Counted from the stretch's first letter, positions 41,000 to 53,317 are shown. The stretch is 64,000 bases of DNA from Streptomyces sp. YIM 121038 (GCF_006088715.1 NZ_CP030771.1:2666001-2730000); one strand, 5' to 3'. Program-made: numbers and translations. The notes: a model not told the origin generated them from the letters alone.

Positions 41000-43552
41000 G
41001 TGATCCGTGACGCCGCCCTGAACCTGCCCGTGCGCGAGGCGCTGCCCGCGCTGCGCGCCGCCCTCGACGGGCCCGGAGCCGCCGTGCTGTGCGCGCCGCC
41101 CGGCACGGGCAAGACCACCCTGGTGCCGCTGGCCCTCGCGGGCCTCACGGAGAGTGAGGGACCGGTGCGGCGCGTGGTCGTCGCCGAGCCCCGGCGTATC
41201 GCGGCGCGCGCCGCCGCCCGCCGCATGGCGTGGCTCCTCGGCGAGAAGGTCGGCCGGACCGTCGGCTACACGGTGCGCGGCGAGCGCGTGGTCGGCCCCC
41301 ACACGCGCGTGGAGGTCGTCACGACCGGCGTCCTGCTCCAGCGGCTGCAACGCGACCAGGAGCTGGCGGGCGTGGACGTCGTCGTCCTGGACGAGTGCCA
41401 CGAGCGGCACCTGGACGCGGACACCGCGGCGGCCTTCCTGATCGACGTGCGCGAGGCGCTGCGCCCGGAGCTGAAGCTGGTGGCGGCGTCCGCGACGACG
41501 GACGCGGACGGCTGGGCGCGCGTCCTCGGGGGCGCACCGGTGGTGGAGGCGGCGGGCGTCGCCCACCCCGTGGAGGTCGTGTGGGCGCCCCCGGCCGCCC
41601 CGGTGCGGCCGCCGCACGGCCTGCGCGTGGACCCCGCGCTGCTCTCCCACGTCGCCGCGGTGGTGCGGCGGGCGCTGCGGGAGCGCGCGGGCGACGTGCT
41701 GTGCTTCCTGCCGGGGGTCGGCGAGATCGGCCGCGTCACCGGGCAGCTGGCCGGCCTGCCCGACGTGGAGGTCCTCCAGGTGCACGGGCGCGCCCCGGCC
41801 GAGGTGCAGGACGCGGTGCTCGCCGGGGGCGAGCGGCGGCGCGTGGTGCTCGCGACGTCGGTGGCCGAGTCGTCCCTGACGGTGCCGGGGGTGCGGGTGG
41901 TGGTCGACTCGGGCCTGGCCCGGGAGCCGCGCGTGGACCATGCGCGCGGCCTCAGCGCCCTGACGACGGTACGGGCCTCGCAGGCCGCGGGGCGCCAGCG
42001 GGCGGGGCGTGCCGGGCGCGAGGCGCCGGGCGCGGTGTACCGCTGCTGGACCCCGGCGGAGGACGGTCGCCTGCCGCGCTTCCCCGCCCCCGAGATCAAG
42101 GTCGCGGACCTGACGGCGTTCGCCCTCCAGGCGGCGTGCTGGGGCGACCCCGGCGCGAGCGGGCTCGCCCTGCTCGACCCGCCGCCCCGAGGCGCCATGG
42201 CGGCCGCCCGCGAGGTCCTGACCGCCGTCGGGGCGGTCGACGCGGAAACGGGCCGGGCCACGGAGCGGGGCCTGCGCCTTTCCCGGATGGGGGTGCACCC
42301 CCGGCTGGCGCGCGCCCTCCTGGACGCCGCGCCGCGGGTGGGCGCCCGCCGGGCCGCGGAGGCGGTGGCGCTGCTGAGCGAGGAGCCTCCGCGGGAGTAC
42401 GGCGACGACCTCGCGGCGGCCCTGCGCGGCGCCCGGCGCGGGGGCGACGGATACGCGGGGCGGTGGCGCGCGGAGGTGTCCCGGCTCACGGCGGCCGTGG
42501 GCGCCGCCACGGACGGCTCCCCCGCGCCCGCCCCCGACGCGGCGCCGCGCGCGCCCGGCTCGCGCGACGACGCCGTCGTCGGGCTCGTGGCCGCCCTCGC
42601 CTTCCCCGAGCGCGTCGCCCGGCGCGCGGCGGACGGGACGTATCTGATGGCGGGCGGCACCCGGGCCGAGGCGGGCCCCGGGTCCGGGCTCGGCGGGGCG
42701 CCCTGGGTGGCCGTGGCGGTGGCCGACCGGCCCGTCGGCGCCGGGCACGCGCGCGTACGGCTCGGCGCGGTCGTCGACGAGGACGTCGCACGGGCCGCCG
42801 CCTCCTCCCTGTACGGGGAGGGCGACGAGGTCGCCTGGGCGGCGGGGGACGTGGTCGCCCGGCACGTGGCGCGGCTCGGCGCGGTGGAGCTCGCGGCGCG
42901 GCCGCTGCGGGACCCCGACCCCCGGCGCGTGCGCGAGGCGCTGCTGGAGGGCCTGCGGCGGGAGGGCGTGGCGCTGCTGCGCTGGAGCAAGGACGCCGCC
43001 GCGCTGCGGGACCGGCTGCGGTTCCTGCGGCTGCACCTGGGCGAGCCCTGGCCCGACGTGTCCGACGCGGCGCTGCTCGCCGCGCCCGACGCCTGGCTCG
43101 AACCGGAGCTCGGCCGGGCCCGGCGCCGCGCGGACCTGGCCCGGATCGAGGCCGGGCAGGCACTGACGCGGCTCCTTCCGTGGGCGGGCGGCGAGGCGGT
43201 GCGCCTGGACGAGCTGGCGCCGGAGCGCGTGGAGGTGCCGAGCGGCTCCCGGATCCGGGTGGACTACACGGATCCGGAGCAGCCGGTGCTGGCGGTGAAG
43301 CTCCAGGAGCTGTTCGGGCTCGACGACACGCCCCGGGTGGCCGGGGTGCCGCTCCTCGTGCACCTCCTGTCGCCCGCGGGGCGCCCGGCGGCGGTCACCG
43401 CGGACCTGGCCTCGTTCTGGCGGGACGGCTACCGCTCGGTGCGGGCGGAGCTGCGCGGCCGCTATCCGAAGCACCCGTGGCCCGAGGACCCGGCGCGGGC
43501 CACGCCCACGCGGTACACCAAGGCCCGCCAGGAGCGCGCCGAACGGGCCTGA
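41000..43552 (+). CDS. hrpB: ATP-dependent helicase HrpB
   Basis: An 850-aa DExH helicase from GTG 41000. The N-terminal half carries the helicase motifs in order: Walker A CAPPGTGKTTLVPLA, Ia AEPRRIAARAAARRM, II VLDECHERHLD, III SATTDADGW, and VI region QRAGRAGREAPGAVYR. The HrpB-specific C-terminus (SRMGVHPRLARALLDA, LRDPDPRRVREALLEGL, TPTRYTKARQERAERA) follows. It unwinds RNA or RNA-DNA structures; the exact target in Streptomyces is not defined. It is convergent with the DUF3068 gene, three bases apart. Confidence 0.92.
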   Translation: MIRDAALNLPVREALPALRAALDGPGAAVLCAPPGTGKTTLVPLALAGLTESEGPVRRVVVAEPRRIAARAAARRMAWLLGEKVGRTVGYTVRGERVVGPHTRVEVVTTGVLLQRLQRDQELAGVDVVVLDECHERHLDADTAAAFLIDVREALRPELKLVAASATTDADGWARVLGGAPVVEAAGVAHPVEVVWAPPAAPVRPPHGLRVDPALLSHVAAVVRRALRERAGDVLCFLPGVGEIGRVTGQLAGLPDVEVLQVHGRAPAEVQDAVLAGGERRRVVLATSVAESSLTVPGVRVVVDSGLAREPRVDHARGLSALTTVRASQAAGRQRAGRAGREAPGAVYRCWTPAEDGRLPRFPAPEIKVADLTAFALQAACWGDPGASGLALLDPPPRGAMAAAREVLTAVGAVDAETGRATERGLRLSRMGVHPRLARALLDAAPRVGARRAAEAVALLSEEPPREYGDDLAAALRGARRGGDGYAGRWRAEVSRLTAAVGAATDGSPAPAPDAAPRAPGSRDDAVVGLVAALAFPERVARRAADGTYLMAGGTRAEAGPGSGLGGAPWVAVAVADRPVGAGHARVRLGAVVDEDVARAAASSLYGEGDEVAWAAGDVVARHVARLGAVELAARPLRDPDPRRVREALLEGLRREGVALLRWSKDAAALRDRLRFLRLHLGEPWPDVSDAALLAAPDAWLEPELGRARRRADLARIEAGQALTRLLPWAGGEAVRLDELAPERVEVPSGSRIRVDYTDPEQPVLAVKLQELFGLDDTPRVAGVPLLVHLLSPAGRPAAVTADLASFWRDGYRSVRAELRGRYPKHPWPEDPARATPTRYTKARQERAERA

Positions 43553-43555
43553 CGG

Positions 43556-44554
43556 TCAGGCGTTCACCGGCTGCGGCCTGGGTTCCGGCTCCCCCGTCGG
43601 CTCCGGGTCGCCGGGCGTGCGGCCGCGCGCCTCCAGCCACAGGGCGAGGGCCAGCAGGAGCACGCCGAGGCCCAGGAAGCCCCACGGCAGGTACGAGGTC
43701 ATGAGCAGGACGAGGACGCGCTGGGACTTGACCAGGTCCACGGTGTGGCGGATGTAGTCCTCGCGCATCTTCACGTGCCCGGAGAACGCGGTGACCTTGT
43801 CGCGGTCGCCGAGCAGGGTGCCGCCGCGCAGCTCCTCCTTGTGGATCTCCTCGCCGTACACGGGCGCCCCGGTGGTCGGCTCGACCCAGAACTTGCGGAC
43901 CGTGGTGTACCAGCGCGTCGTGCCCGTCTTGGCGATGGCCTCGGCCGTGAGGCCCTTGACCGGGAGCGCCTTGGGCATGGGGACCTTGGTCCAGGGGATG
44001 GTCTGCTCGAAGTAGTAGACCTCGACGCCCCGGAAGGTGCGGGTGCCCCCGTAGTGGATGGGCTTGGTGACGCGGGCCTGCGCGTCGAAGTACTCGTAGT
44101 CCCGCTTCTTGGTCAGGAAGGGCCATTTGAACTCGATGCCCTCGCGCCGCACCCGGTCGCCGTCGACCATCTCGCCGGTGGCGTGGACGGGTTCCTGGCT
44201 GTGGGCGTCGAAGATGTACCGCTCGGGGATCTTGGAGACCATCTTGCCGTCGGGTCCCTGGACGTACGACAGCGCGTCCCAGACCACGACGTCGCGGTCG
44301 GCGCTCTCCTCGATCTTCTCGGAGGCCTCCACGTTCCCCTTGAGGGTCTGCACGATGGTGACCTCGGGGACCTTCTTGGCCTTCATCGTGCCGTAGTCGA
44401 TGAGGGTCGCGGGCTTCGCCTCCAGGACCATCGTCTCGTACCGGCCGGGCGGGATCTTGACCAGGCGCGGGAAGGCGTACCAGCGCAGCAGTGGGGCCGT
44501 GGTCGCGAAGAACACGGCGAGGGCGAGCAGGACCAGACCGGCCTTGCGGCGCAT
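43556..44554 (-). CDS. DUF3068 (PorA-like) membrane protein
   Basis: A 332-aa protein with an N-terminal membrane helix (about residues 5-25) and a C-terminal one (about 286-310), with a large extracytoplasmic domain between. It fits DUF3068: GTMKAKKVPEVTIVQTLKGN, DALSYVQGPDGKMVSKIPERY, GTRTFRGVEVYYFEQTIPW and KVTAFSGHVKMREDYIRHTV. The family is sometimes labelled porin PorA-like, although Streptomyces lacks the outer mycolate layer, so a pore function is doubtful. It follows the SPW_0924 gene by 11 bp. Confidence 0.8.
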   Translation of the reverse strand: MRRKAGLVLLALAVFFATTAPLLRWYAFPRLVKIPPGRYETMVLEAKPATLIDYGTMKAKKVPEVTIVQTLKGNVEASEKIEESADRDVVVWDALSYVQGPDGKMVSKIPERYIFDAHSQEPVHATGEMVDGDRVRREGIEFKWPFLTKKRDYEYFDAQARVTKPIHYGGTRTFRGVEVYYFEQTIPWTKVPMPKALPVKGLTAEAIAKTGTTRWYTTVRKFWVEPTTGAPVYGEEIHKEELRGGTLLGDRDKVTAFSGHVKMREDYIRHTVDLVKSQRVLVLLMTSYLPWGFLGLGVLLLALALWLEARGRTPGDPEPTGEPEPRPQPVNA

Positions 44555-44565
44555 CGCGGCCCTCC

Positions 44566-44700
44566 CTAGGGGTGCTCGGGGACGGTGGTGAGCAGCGGTT
44601 TCGGCGAGGTCTCGCCGGACGGGGCGCCGATGGCCGTGACGGTCAGGACCAGGGCGAAGGCGACGGCCAGACCGGTGGCGGCGGCGATGAGGGCACGCAT
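44566..44700 (-). CDS. SPW_0924 family small membrane protein
   Basis: A 44-aa gene, easily missed because of its size. The ATG at 44700 has GGGAGGCCCCC upstream. The product begins MRALIAAATGLAVAFALVLT, has one membrane helix (residues about 3-25), and ends SPKPLLTTVPEHP, the hallmark of the SPW_0924 family found widely in Streptomyces. Only 11 bp separate it from the DUF3068 start, so the two form an operon; the palindrome at 44754-44768 may control both. The function is unknown. Confidence 0.85.
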   Translation of the reverse strand: MRALIAAATGLAVAFALVLTVTAIGAPSGETSPKPLLTTVPEHP

Positions 44701-44753
44701 GGGGGCCTCCCGGGCGGGCTCGGGGCCGGACGCGACTGACCGCCCGTCCGTAA

Positions 44754-44768
44754 CTGACTATTCGTCAG
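44754..44768. promoter_or_regulatory. Inverted repeat upstream of SPW_0924
   Basis: CTGAC-TATTC-GTCAG: exact 5-bp arms. ACTGAC occurs again at 44735-44740. TetR-type repressors commonly bind such sites, but no regulator gene lies beside it. Confidence 0.5.
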
Positions 44769-44839
44769 ATCGGGGGCACCGTAGCAACGCCCGGACGAGA
44801 TGAGAACAGGTCGCGCGGAGCCGGGCCGCGGTGAACGCG

Positions 44840-44875
44840 GACCGCCCCCGCGCCGTACGGGGTGCGGGGGCGGTC
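44840..44875 (-). terminator. Terminator after the lytic transglycosylase gene
   Basis: GACCGCCCCCGC (44840-44851) pairs exactly with GCGGGGGCGGTC (44864-44875), a 12-bp stem. It lies 28 bp after the stop codon on the minus strand. Confidence 0.75.
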
Positions 44876-44903
44876 TCGGTGGTGCGGGTGCCGGGCGGGC
44901 CTG

Positions 44904-46688
44904 TCAGGTGCTCGGCGACGCCGATGCCGACGTGGACGCGGACGGCGACGCGGTCCCCGACGGGGTCGACGACGGCTCGCCCGGCTCCTCCGGCTCCTCG
45001 GTGACGGGTGCCGTCACCTCCAGCTCGACGAGGAGCGTGCCGCCACCCTGGGTGACGATGCGCAGCAGATACGTGCCCGCCGCTTCGTCGGCGTACATCT
45101 TCGGCAGCAGCAGCTTGCCGTCGGCGTCCGTGGTGAGGCCCTTGAGGGTGCGGACCGGCTTGCCGTCGGCGTCCTTGAAGTAGGGGCCCTTGTCGGCGAC
45201 GACCGGGCTCTCCTTGGACTTGATCAACGTGGCGGTGGCGGCGACACCGGCCGCGGGCTTGTTCTTGTACGTCGCCTTGACCTCGACCCGCTCGGCGAAG
45301 GCCTGCCCCGCCACGCACGTCAGCGGCTTGTCGCTGGTGCGCACGACCTTGTCGGCCTTGCGGGCGGTGACGGTGCCGGACACCTTGACCGGGTCGATGG
45401 TGCGGCCCACCACCAGCGCGCGGACGGTGAAGCCGCCCGTCGTCTCGCCCGCCCGCAGCTTCGGCGAGACGGCGTCGCCCCGGGAGTCCGTGGCGACGGT
45501 GACGCTGCGGTCGCCGCCCTCGAAGCGCGTGTCCGTCTTGCCGCTGATCGTGAACCGGATCTTCACCTTGGGCACCCCGCGGCCCGAGCCGGTCTGGGCG
45601 TACACCCGCACGCGCTCGGCGAAGGCGTCGCCCGCCGTCGCGGTGAGCTCGGCCGGGCCGAGGTTCTTCAGCTCGTAGACCTGCTCCTGCGGGGACGGCG
45701 GCTTGGGCCTGGGCTTGGGCGGCCGCGGCTTGTGCGAGCCGTCGCCGCCGTCGCCCGGCTTGCCGCCGCTGGGCGGCGGGGTGTACGTGCCCTCGCGCTC
45801 CACCGGGGTGGTGCCGGGGCGCGGGGAGGACGGCGTGGTCGGGCCGGGCCGCCGCGGCTGGTCGTTGTCGCTGCGGTCGCCCGGCAGCTGACCGGTGCCG
45901 TCGGGGATCTCGTGGGTGCCCTTGCGGTAGTACTCCAGCCACGACAGGACCGTGTTCAGATACTCCGTGGACCGGTTGTAGCTGAGGATCGCGGCGTGCA
46001 GGTCGTCCTTGACGGCGAGGTCGCGGTCGTTCCCGCACAGGTAGTGCGCGGCGGCGAGCGCGGCGTCGTAGATGTTGTTCGGGTCCTTCTTGCCGTCGCC
46101 GTTGCCGTCCTTGCCGGAGGACGCCCAGGTCGAGGGGATGAACTGCATGGGGCCGACGGCACGGTCGTGCGTGGTGTCGCCGTCGAAGGCGCCGCCGTCG
46201 GTGTCCGTGATCTTCGCGAAGCCGTTGCCGTCGAGGACCGGGCCGAGGATCGGCGTGAGGGTCGTGCCGTCGCCGTCGACGCGGCCGCCGCGGGCCTGGC
46301 CCGACTCGACCTTGCCGATCGCGGCGAGCAGCTGCCAGGGGAGGTTGCAGCCGGGCTTCGCCGTGCGCACGGCCGACTCGGCCTTCTTGTACGCGTCAAG
46401 GACCGTGGCGGGCAGGCCGGCCTCCGCGTCGCCCTTGGCGCCGCCGCCGGGCTTGCCGCTGGGCGGCACCGGGCTTTCGAGGGGCGGCAGGTCCGTGTAG
46501 TACGGCGAGTTACCGGTCGCGGAGTCGCCGTCCGGCGGCGGCGCGGAGTCGGCGGCCCATTCGTCACGCGGCTGGTCCGTCGTCGCCACGCCCGGGGCCT
46601 GCGAGGCGGCCAGGGCCGCCACCGCCGCGGCGGCGACCGCGGTGGTCACCGTCGCCTTGCGCAGCCGCTTGCCGAATACCGGCGCCAT
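44904..46688 (-). CDS. Secreted lytic transglycosylase with C-terminal Ig-like region
   Basis: A 594-aa protein from ATG 46688 with GGGAGGGATTC upstream. Order: signal peptide (about 1-38), a Pro/Gly-rich spacer, a transglycosylase SLT domain (about 95-245: LLAAIGKVESGQARGGRVDG with the catalytic Glu, MQFIPSTWAS, YLCGNDRDL, ILSYNRSTEYLNTVL), a Pro-rich linker (290-350), then two beta-rich Ig/Big-like domains (for example KIRFTISGKTDTRFEGGDRS, and TYKNKPAAGVAATATLIKS) and a Ser/Ala/Thr tail. It should cut peptidoglycan; the Ig part may bind the wall. Confidence 0.88.
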   Translation of the reverse strand: MAPVFGKRLRKATVTTAVAAAAVAALAASQAPGVATTDQPRDEWAADSAPPPDGDSATGNSPYYTDLPPLESPVPPSGKPGGGAKGDAEAGLPATVLDAYKKAESAVRTAKPGCNLPWQLLAAIGKVESGQARGGRVDGDGTTLTPILGPVLDGNGFAKITDTDGGAFDGDTTHDRAVGPMQFIPSTWASSGKDGNGDGKKDPNNIYDAALAAAHYLCGNDRDLAVKDDLHAAILSYNRSTEYLNTVLSWLEYYRKGTHEIPDGTGQLPGDRSDNDQPRRPGPTTPSSPRPGTTPVEREGTYTPPPSGGKPGDGGDGSHKPRPPKPRPKPPSPQEQVYELKNLGPAELTATAGDAFAERVRVYAQTGSGRGVPKVKIRFTISGKTDTRFEGGDRSVTVATDSRGDAVSPKLRAGETTGGFTVRALVVGRTIDPVKVSGTVTARKADKVVRTSDKPLTCVAGQAFAERVEVKATYKNKPAAGVAATATLIKSKESPVVADKGPYFKDADGKPVRTLKGLTTDADGKLLLPKMYADEAAGTYLLRIVTQGGGTLLVELEVTAPVTEEPEEPGEPSSTPSGTASPSASTSASASPST

Positions 46689-46900
46689 GTCCGTGAATCC
46701 CTCCCCTTGACGACGTGCCCGTGCCGTCCCGTCGCCCGCGTGCGTGCCCTCAGGGGACGGCTCAGGCGACACTACGACAACTCTCGGAGCCGAGACACCT
46801 GTTCGCGTCCGTTTTTGTCTGATTGGCCAGTCACAGCCCTGTGCCGGTTTGCCTGCCCGCCGTGCACCGTTCACCTCTGTCGGGCGTCAGCAGGTCGGCT

Positions 46901-46940
46901 GTGGCTGGTCGCGCAGTTCCCCGCGCCCCTTCGCGGCGCC
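46901..46940 (+). repeat. Interspersed intergenic repeat, family 2, copy C
   Basis: GTGGCTGGTCGCGCAGTTCC then CCGCGCCCCTTCGCGGCGCC. It shares the ends of copies A and B but lacks their middle part. It lies between the lytic transglycosylase promoter and the polA terminator. Confidence 0.7.
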
Positions 46941-46968
46941 GGGGGGCCGGGCATCTCGGCCCCCCGGC
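46938..46968 (-). terminator. polA terminator
   Basis: CCGGGGGGCCG pairs with CGGCCCCCCGG across seven bases, 12 bp including the outer G-C pair. It begins eight bases after the polA stop on the minus strand and overlaps the end of the repeat. Confidence 0.75.
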
Positions 46969-46975
46969 CCGGAGG

Positions 46976-49705
<2,730 letters not shown>

Positions 49706-49889
49706 GCCCCCGATCCTGCCACGCCCCACTGACACTCGGCCCCGCCCCGGCCGCCGGCCGCCCCCGGTGTCGGGCCCGCCCGGACCCGGGGACACCTCCC
49801 CAGGTCGCCCCCGCGCACCGGCGGCACCGGCGCCCCGTGGGAGGATCGGAGCCACACCGCACGCACATGCGCTCGAAGAGGAGCAGGCC

Positions 49890-52169
49890 ATGGCGACGAA
49901 GCCGCCCCAAGGTGACCCGGTCCAGGACGCCCCGCAGGTCGCGGACGCGCAACACGCCGCGGCCGGCCTGCCCGCCATCGGCCACACCCTGCGGATCGCA
50001 CAGCAGCAGATGGGCGTGCGGCGCACCGCCCTCACCCTGCTGCGCGTCAACCAGAAGAACGGCTTCGACTGCCCCGGCTGCGCCTGGCCCGAGCCGGACC
50101 ACCGCCACAAGGCCGAATTCTGCGAGAACGGTGCGAAGGCGGTCGCCGAGGAAGCCACCCTGCGCCGCGTCACCCCCGACTTCTTCGCCGCGCACCCCGT
50201 CGCCGGCCTCGCCACCCGCAGCGGGTACTGGCTGGGCCAGCAGGGCCGCCTCACCCACCCCATGTACCTGGCCGACGGCGCGGACCGCTACGAAGCCGTG
50301 TCGTGGGAGCGCGCCTTCGACATCATCGCCGAGGAACTCACCGCGCTCGACTCCCCCGACGAGGCGGTCTTCTACACCTCCGGCCGCACCAGCAACGAAG
50401 CGGCGTTCCTCTACCAGCTGTTCGCCCGCGAACTCGGCACGAACAACCTCCCCGACTGCTCGAACATGTGCCACGAGTCGTCGGGCTCCGCGCTGACCGA
50501 GACGATCGGCATCGGCAAGGGCAGCGTCCTCCTGGAAGACCTCTACAAGGCGGACCTGATCATCGTCGCCGGGCAGAACCCCGGCACCAACCACCCCCGC
50601 ATGCTCTCCGCCCTGGAGAAGGCCAAGCAGGGCGGCGCGAAGATCATCACGGTGAACCCGCTGCCCGAAGCGGGCCTGGAACGCTTCAAGAACCCCCAGA
50701 CCCCCCAGGGCATGCTCAAGGGCACCGCCCTCACCGACCTGTTCCTGCAGATCCGCCTCGGCGGCGACCAGGCCCTCTTCCGTCTCCTCAACAAGCTCGT
50801 CCTGGAGACCGACGGCGCCGTCGACGAGGCCTTCGTCCGCGAACACACCCACGGCTACGAGGACTTCGCCGCCGCCGCGCGCGCCGCCGACTGGGACGAG
50901 ACGCTCGCCGCCACCGGCCTGGAGCGCGCCGACATCGAGCGGGCGCTGCGCATGGTCCTCGCCTCCGAGCGGACCGTCGTGTGCTGGGCGATGGGCCTGA
51001 CCCAGCACAAGCACGCCGTGCCCACCATCCGCGAGGTCGTCAACTTCCTGCTCCTGCGCGGCAACATCGGCCGCCCCGGCGCCGGCGTCTGCCCCGTCCG
51101 CGGCCACTCCAACGTGCAGGGCGACCGCACGATGGGCATCTTCGAACGCCCCGCGCCCGCCTTCCTGGATGCCCTGGAGAAGGAGTTCGGCTTCGCGCCG
51201 CCGCGCCACCACGGCCTGGACGTCGTCCGCGCCATCCGCGCGCTGCGCGACGGCGACGCGAAGGTGTTCTTCGCCATGGGCGGCAACTTCGTCTCCGCGT
51301 CCCCCGACACCGACGTCACCGAAGCGGCCATGCGGCGCGCCCGCCTGACCGTGCACGTCTCCACCAAGCTCAACCGCTCGCACGTCGTCACCGGCGCACG
51401 CGCCCTGATCCTGCCGACGCTCGGCCGCACCGAACGCGACCTCCAGGGCAGCGGCGAACAGTTCGTGACCGTCGAGGACTCCATGGGCATGGTCCACGCC
51501 TCCCGCGGCCGCCTCAAGCCCGCGGGCCCCGACCTCCTCTCGGAGCCCGCCATCGTGTGCCGCCTGGCACGCCGCACCCTCGGCCCCGCGTCGGCCACGC
51601 CCTGGGAGGAGTTCGAGAAGGACTACGCCGCCGTCCGCGACCGCATCGCGCGCGTGATCCCCGGCTTCGAGGACTTCAACGCGCGCGTGGCCCGCCCCGG
51701 CGGCTTCACCCTGCCGCACGCCCCGCGCGACGAGCGCCGCTTCCCCACCGCCACCGGCAAGGCCAACTTCACCGCCGCGCCCGTCGAGTACCCGGCCCTG
51801 CCCGAGGGCCGTCTGCTGCTCCAGACGCTGCGCTCCCACGACCAGTACAACACCACGATCTACGGCCTCGACGACCGCTACCGCGGCATCAAGAACGGCC
51901 GCCGCGTCGTCCTCGTCAACGCCGCCGACGCCCGGACGCTCGGCGTCGCCGACGGCGCGTACGTGGACCTCGTCAGCGAGTGGCAGGACGGCGTGGAGCG
52001 GCGCGCGCCCGGCTTCCGCGTCGTGCACTACCCCACGGCCCGCGGCTGCGCGGCGGCGTACTACCCGGAGACCAACGTCCTCGTACCGCTGGACGCCACG
52101 GCCGACACCAGCAACACCCCCGCCAGCAAGTCCGTCGTCGTACGCCTGGAACAATCGATCACCGACTGA
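49890..52169 (+). CDS. FdhF/YdeP family molybdopterin oxidoreductase
   Basis: A 759-aa protein from ATG 49890 with GAAGAGGAGCAGG upstream. It has the molybdopterin-guanine-dinucleotide fold: SGRTSNEAAFLYQLFARELG, the metal-ligand region NNLPDCSNMCHESSGSAL, the GNIGRPGAGVCPVRGHSNVQ block and the C-terminal aspartate-decarboxylase-like barrel (RLLLQTLRSHDQYNTTIYG). There are no [4Fe-4S] cysteines at the N-terminus beyond CPGC, as in the YdeP branch. It is a soluble oxidoreductase, substrate unknown; formate dehydrogenase-like activity is the usual label. Confidence 0.88.
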   Translation: MATKPPQGDPVQDAPQVADAQHAAAGLPAIGHTLRIAQQQMGVRRTALTLLRVNQKNGFDCPGCAWPEPDHRHKAEFCENGAKAVAEEATLRRVTPDFFAAHPVAGLATRSGYWLGQQGRLTHPMYLADGADRYEAVSWERAFDIIAEELTALDSPDEAVFYTSGRTSNEAAFLYQLFARELGTNNLPDCSNMCHESSGSALTETIGIGKGSVLLEDLYKADLIIVAGQNPGTNHPRMLSALEKAKQGGAKIITVNPLPEAGLERFKNPQTPQGMLKGTALTDLFLQIRLGGDQALFRLLNKLVLETDGAVDEAFVREHTHGYEDFAAAARAADWDETLAATGLERADIERALRMVLASERTVVCWAMGLTQHKHAVPTIREVVNFLLLRGNIGRPGAGVCPVRGHSNVQGDRTMGIFERPAPAFLDALEKEFGFAPPRHHGLDVVRAIRALRDGDAKVFFAMGGNFVSASPDTDVTEAAMRRARLTVHVSTKLNRSHVVTGARALILPTLGRTERDLQGSGEQFVTVEDSMGMVHASRGRLKPAGPDLLSEPAIVCRLARRTLGPASATPWEEFEKDYAAVRDRIARVIPGFEDFNARVARPGGFTLPHAPRDERRFPTATGKANFTAAPVEYPALPEGRLLLQTLRSHDQYNTTIYGLDDRYRGIKNGRRVVLVNAADARTLGVADGAYVDLVSEWQDGVERRAPGFRVVHYPTARGCAAAYYPETNVLVPLDATADTSNTPASKSVVVRLEQSITD

Positions 52170-52180
52170 GCGTTCGCTCA
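52167..52180. other. Short palindrome at the oxidoreductase stop codon
   Basis: TGAGCG-TT-CGCTCA, six-base arms, beginning with the TGA stop of the oxidoreductase gene. It is too short to be a strong terminator and could be a binding site for regulation of the thioesterase gene. Confidence 0.4.
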
Positions 52181-52226
52181 GCCGTAGCTGTCCTTCAGAC
52201 GTCGACGACGAACGGAGCCCGGCCCC

Positions 52227-52700
52227 ATGGGCGAGCAGCAGCCAACGAAGTTCCCGCAAGAGGTCATCGACGAGTACGCCGGACTCGGCGTCGACCTGCG
52301 CGCCCTGTTCTCCGCCGGGAACCTCGGCAACCGCATGGGCGTACAGATCCTGGAGGCCTCCGCCGAGCGCGTGGTCGGCACGATGCCCGTGGAGGGCAAC
52401 ACCCAGCCGTACGGGCTGCTGCACGGCGGCGCGTCCGCGGTGCTCGCGGAGACGCTCGGGTCCATCGGCGCGATGCTGCACGGCGGCAGCCGGAAGATCG
52501 CCGTGGGCGTCGACCTGAACTGCACGCACCACCGGGGCGTGCGCTCCGGGCTCGTCACGGGGGTGGCCACGCCGGTGCATCTGGGGCGGTCCACGGCCAC
52601 GTTCGAGATCGTCGTCAGCGAGGAGAGCGGGAAGCGGGTGTGCAGCGCGCGGCTCACCTGCCTCCTCCGTGACGCCCCCGAGGCCGAGCCCACGGCCTGA
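52227..52700 (+). CDS. PaaI family thioesterase (hotdog fold)
   Basis: A 157-aa hotdog protein. The characteristic catalytic strand is GNTQPYGLLHGGASAVLAET, with the catalytic Asp/Glu region near LLHGGASAVLAE and the Asn/Gln positions of the PaaI subgroup, followed by VGVDLNCTHHRGVRSGL. It should hydrolyse acyl-CoA thioesters, probably aromatic or short-chain. It follows the oxidoreductase gene by 57 bp and is followed by the long pre-liv spacer. Confidence 0.88.
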   Translation: MGEQQPTKFPQEVIDEYAGLGVDLRALFSAGNLGNRMGVQILEASAERVVGTMPVEGNTQPYGLLHGGASAVLAETLGSIGAMLHGGSRKIAVGVDLNCTHHRGVRSGLVTGVATPVHLGRSTATFEIVVSEESGKRVCSARLTCLLRDAPEAEPTA

Positions 52701-52795
52701 CCCCGGCCGGGGTCTTCTCTCCCCGCCCGCCCCTGCACCGGCCTCCGGCCCCGCCGTCGGTCGGCGTACGCGCCTTCCTCTCCCGTCCGTCACCG

Positions 52796-52840
52796 CATCG
52801 GCCTCCGGCCTCGTCCTCAAACGCCGGGCGGGCTGAAATA
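52796..52840 (-). repeat. Interspersed intergenic repeat, family 1, copy 2
   Basis: On the minus strand it reads TTCAGCCCGCCCGGCG, TTTGAGGACGAGGCCGGAGG, CCGATG; it matches 28807-28850 with few differences. It lies between two co-directional operons. Confidence 0.85.
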
Positions 52841-52894
52841 CCGTGCCCCGCCCCGCCGTTCGCGGCTCTCCGTCACGGAGGGATCGATCGTCTC

Positions 52895-52925
52895 GGCCGC
52901 CCGCTCCCGCTGGGGGCGGGCGGCC
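52895..52925. terminator. Strong hairpin after the thioesterase gene
   Basis: GGCCGCCCGC (52895-52904) pairs exactly with GCGGGCGGCC (52916-52925) across an 11-base loop. No T run follows. It is about 190 bp after the stop, so it may end the upstream transcript or structure the liv leader. Confidence 0.6.
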
Positions 52926-53287
52926 GCGGCGCAGCGGGCTCAGCCACGCCTTGCGAGGGCTTCGGCCTTCACCGGAAAAACAGGTGTGCTCCGCGAAAAC
53001 ACTCCTGACCGCGCACATTCGCGTATGCGGAAACATGCCACGGAATGCCCGCCTCCTTTTCTTCCGCGTAACACTCCGCAATCCGGACACGATCATGAAA
53101 TCAAGATCGAATGGCGCCGCCGCCCGCGTAAGAGATCATTCCGCGGCACTCGGCCCCCACACTCCCCCGAACACCGGCGTCATGAGTAAAACCGGAAAAC
53201 AGTCCTGCCCATCGCCGCGCGCCGGATGCGCCGAAGCGTGCAGATTCCGCCACAACCACCCCCTGCGTTCCAGCGCGGAATACTCCG

Positions 53288-53317
53288 TGTCATAACAAGA
53301 GCGTCACAGCCTAGGTC
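53288..53317 (+). promoter_or_regulatory. Candidate livK promoter
   Basis: TGTCAT (53288-53293), 18 bp, then TAGGTC (53312-53317). It is a moderate match to the vegetative type; the start codon is 159 bp further, leaving a long leader. Confidence 0.45.

Noticed and set aside
40187..43474. Minus-strand frame of about 1095 codons over hrpB
   Set aside because: Antisense shadow of hrpB with no motif and low-complexity Arg/Pro composition.
52843..53295. 150-codon open frame in the pre-liv spacer
   Set aside because: Codon use is not Streptomyces-like, no ribosome site, no domain; the region is an AT-richer regulatory spacer.
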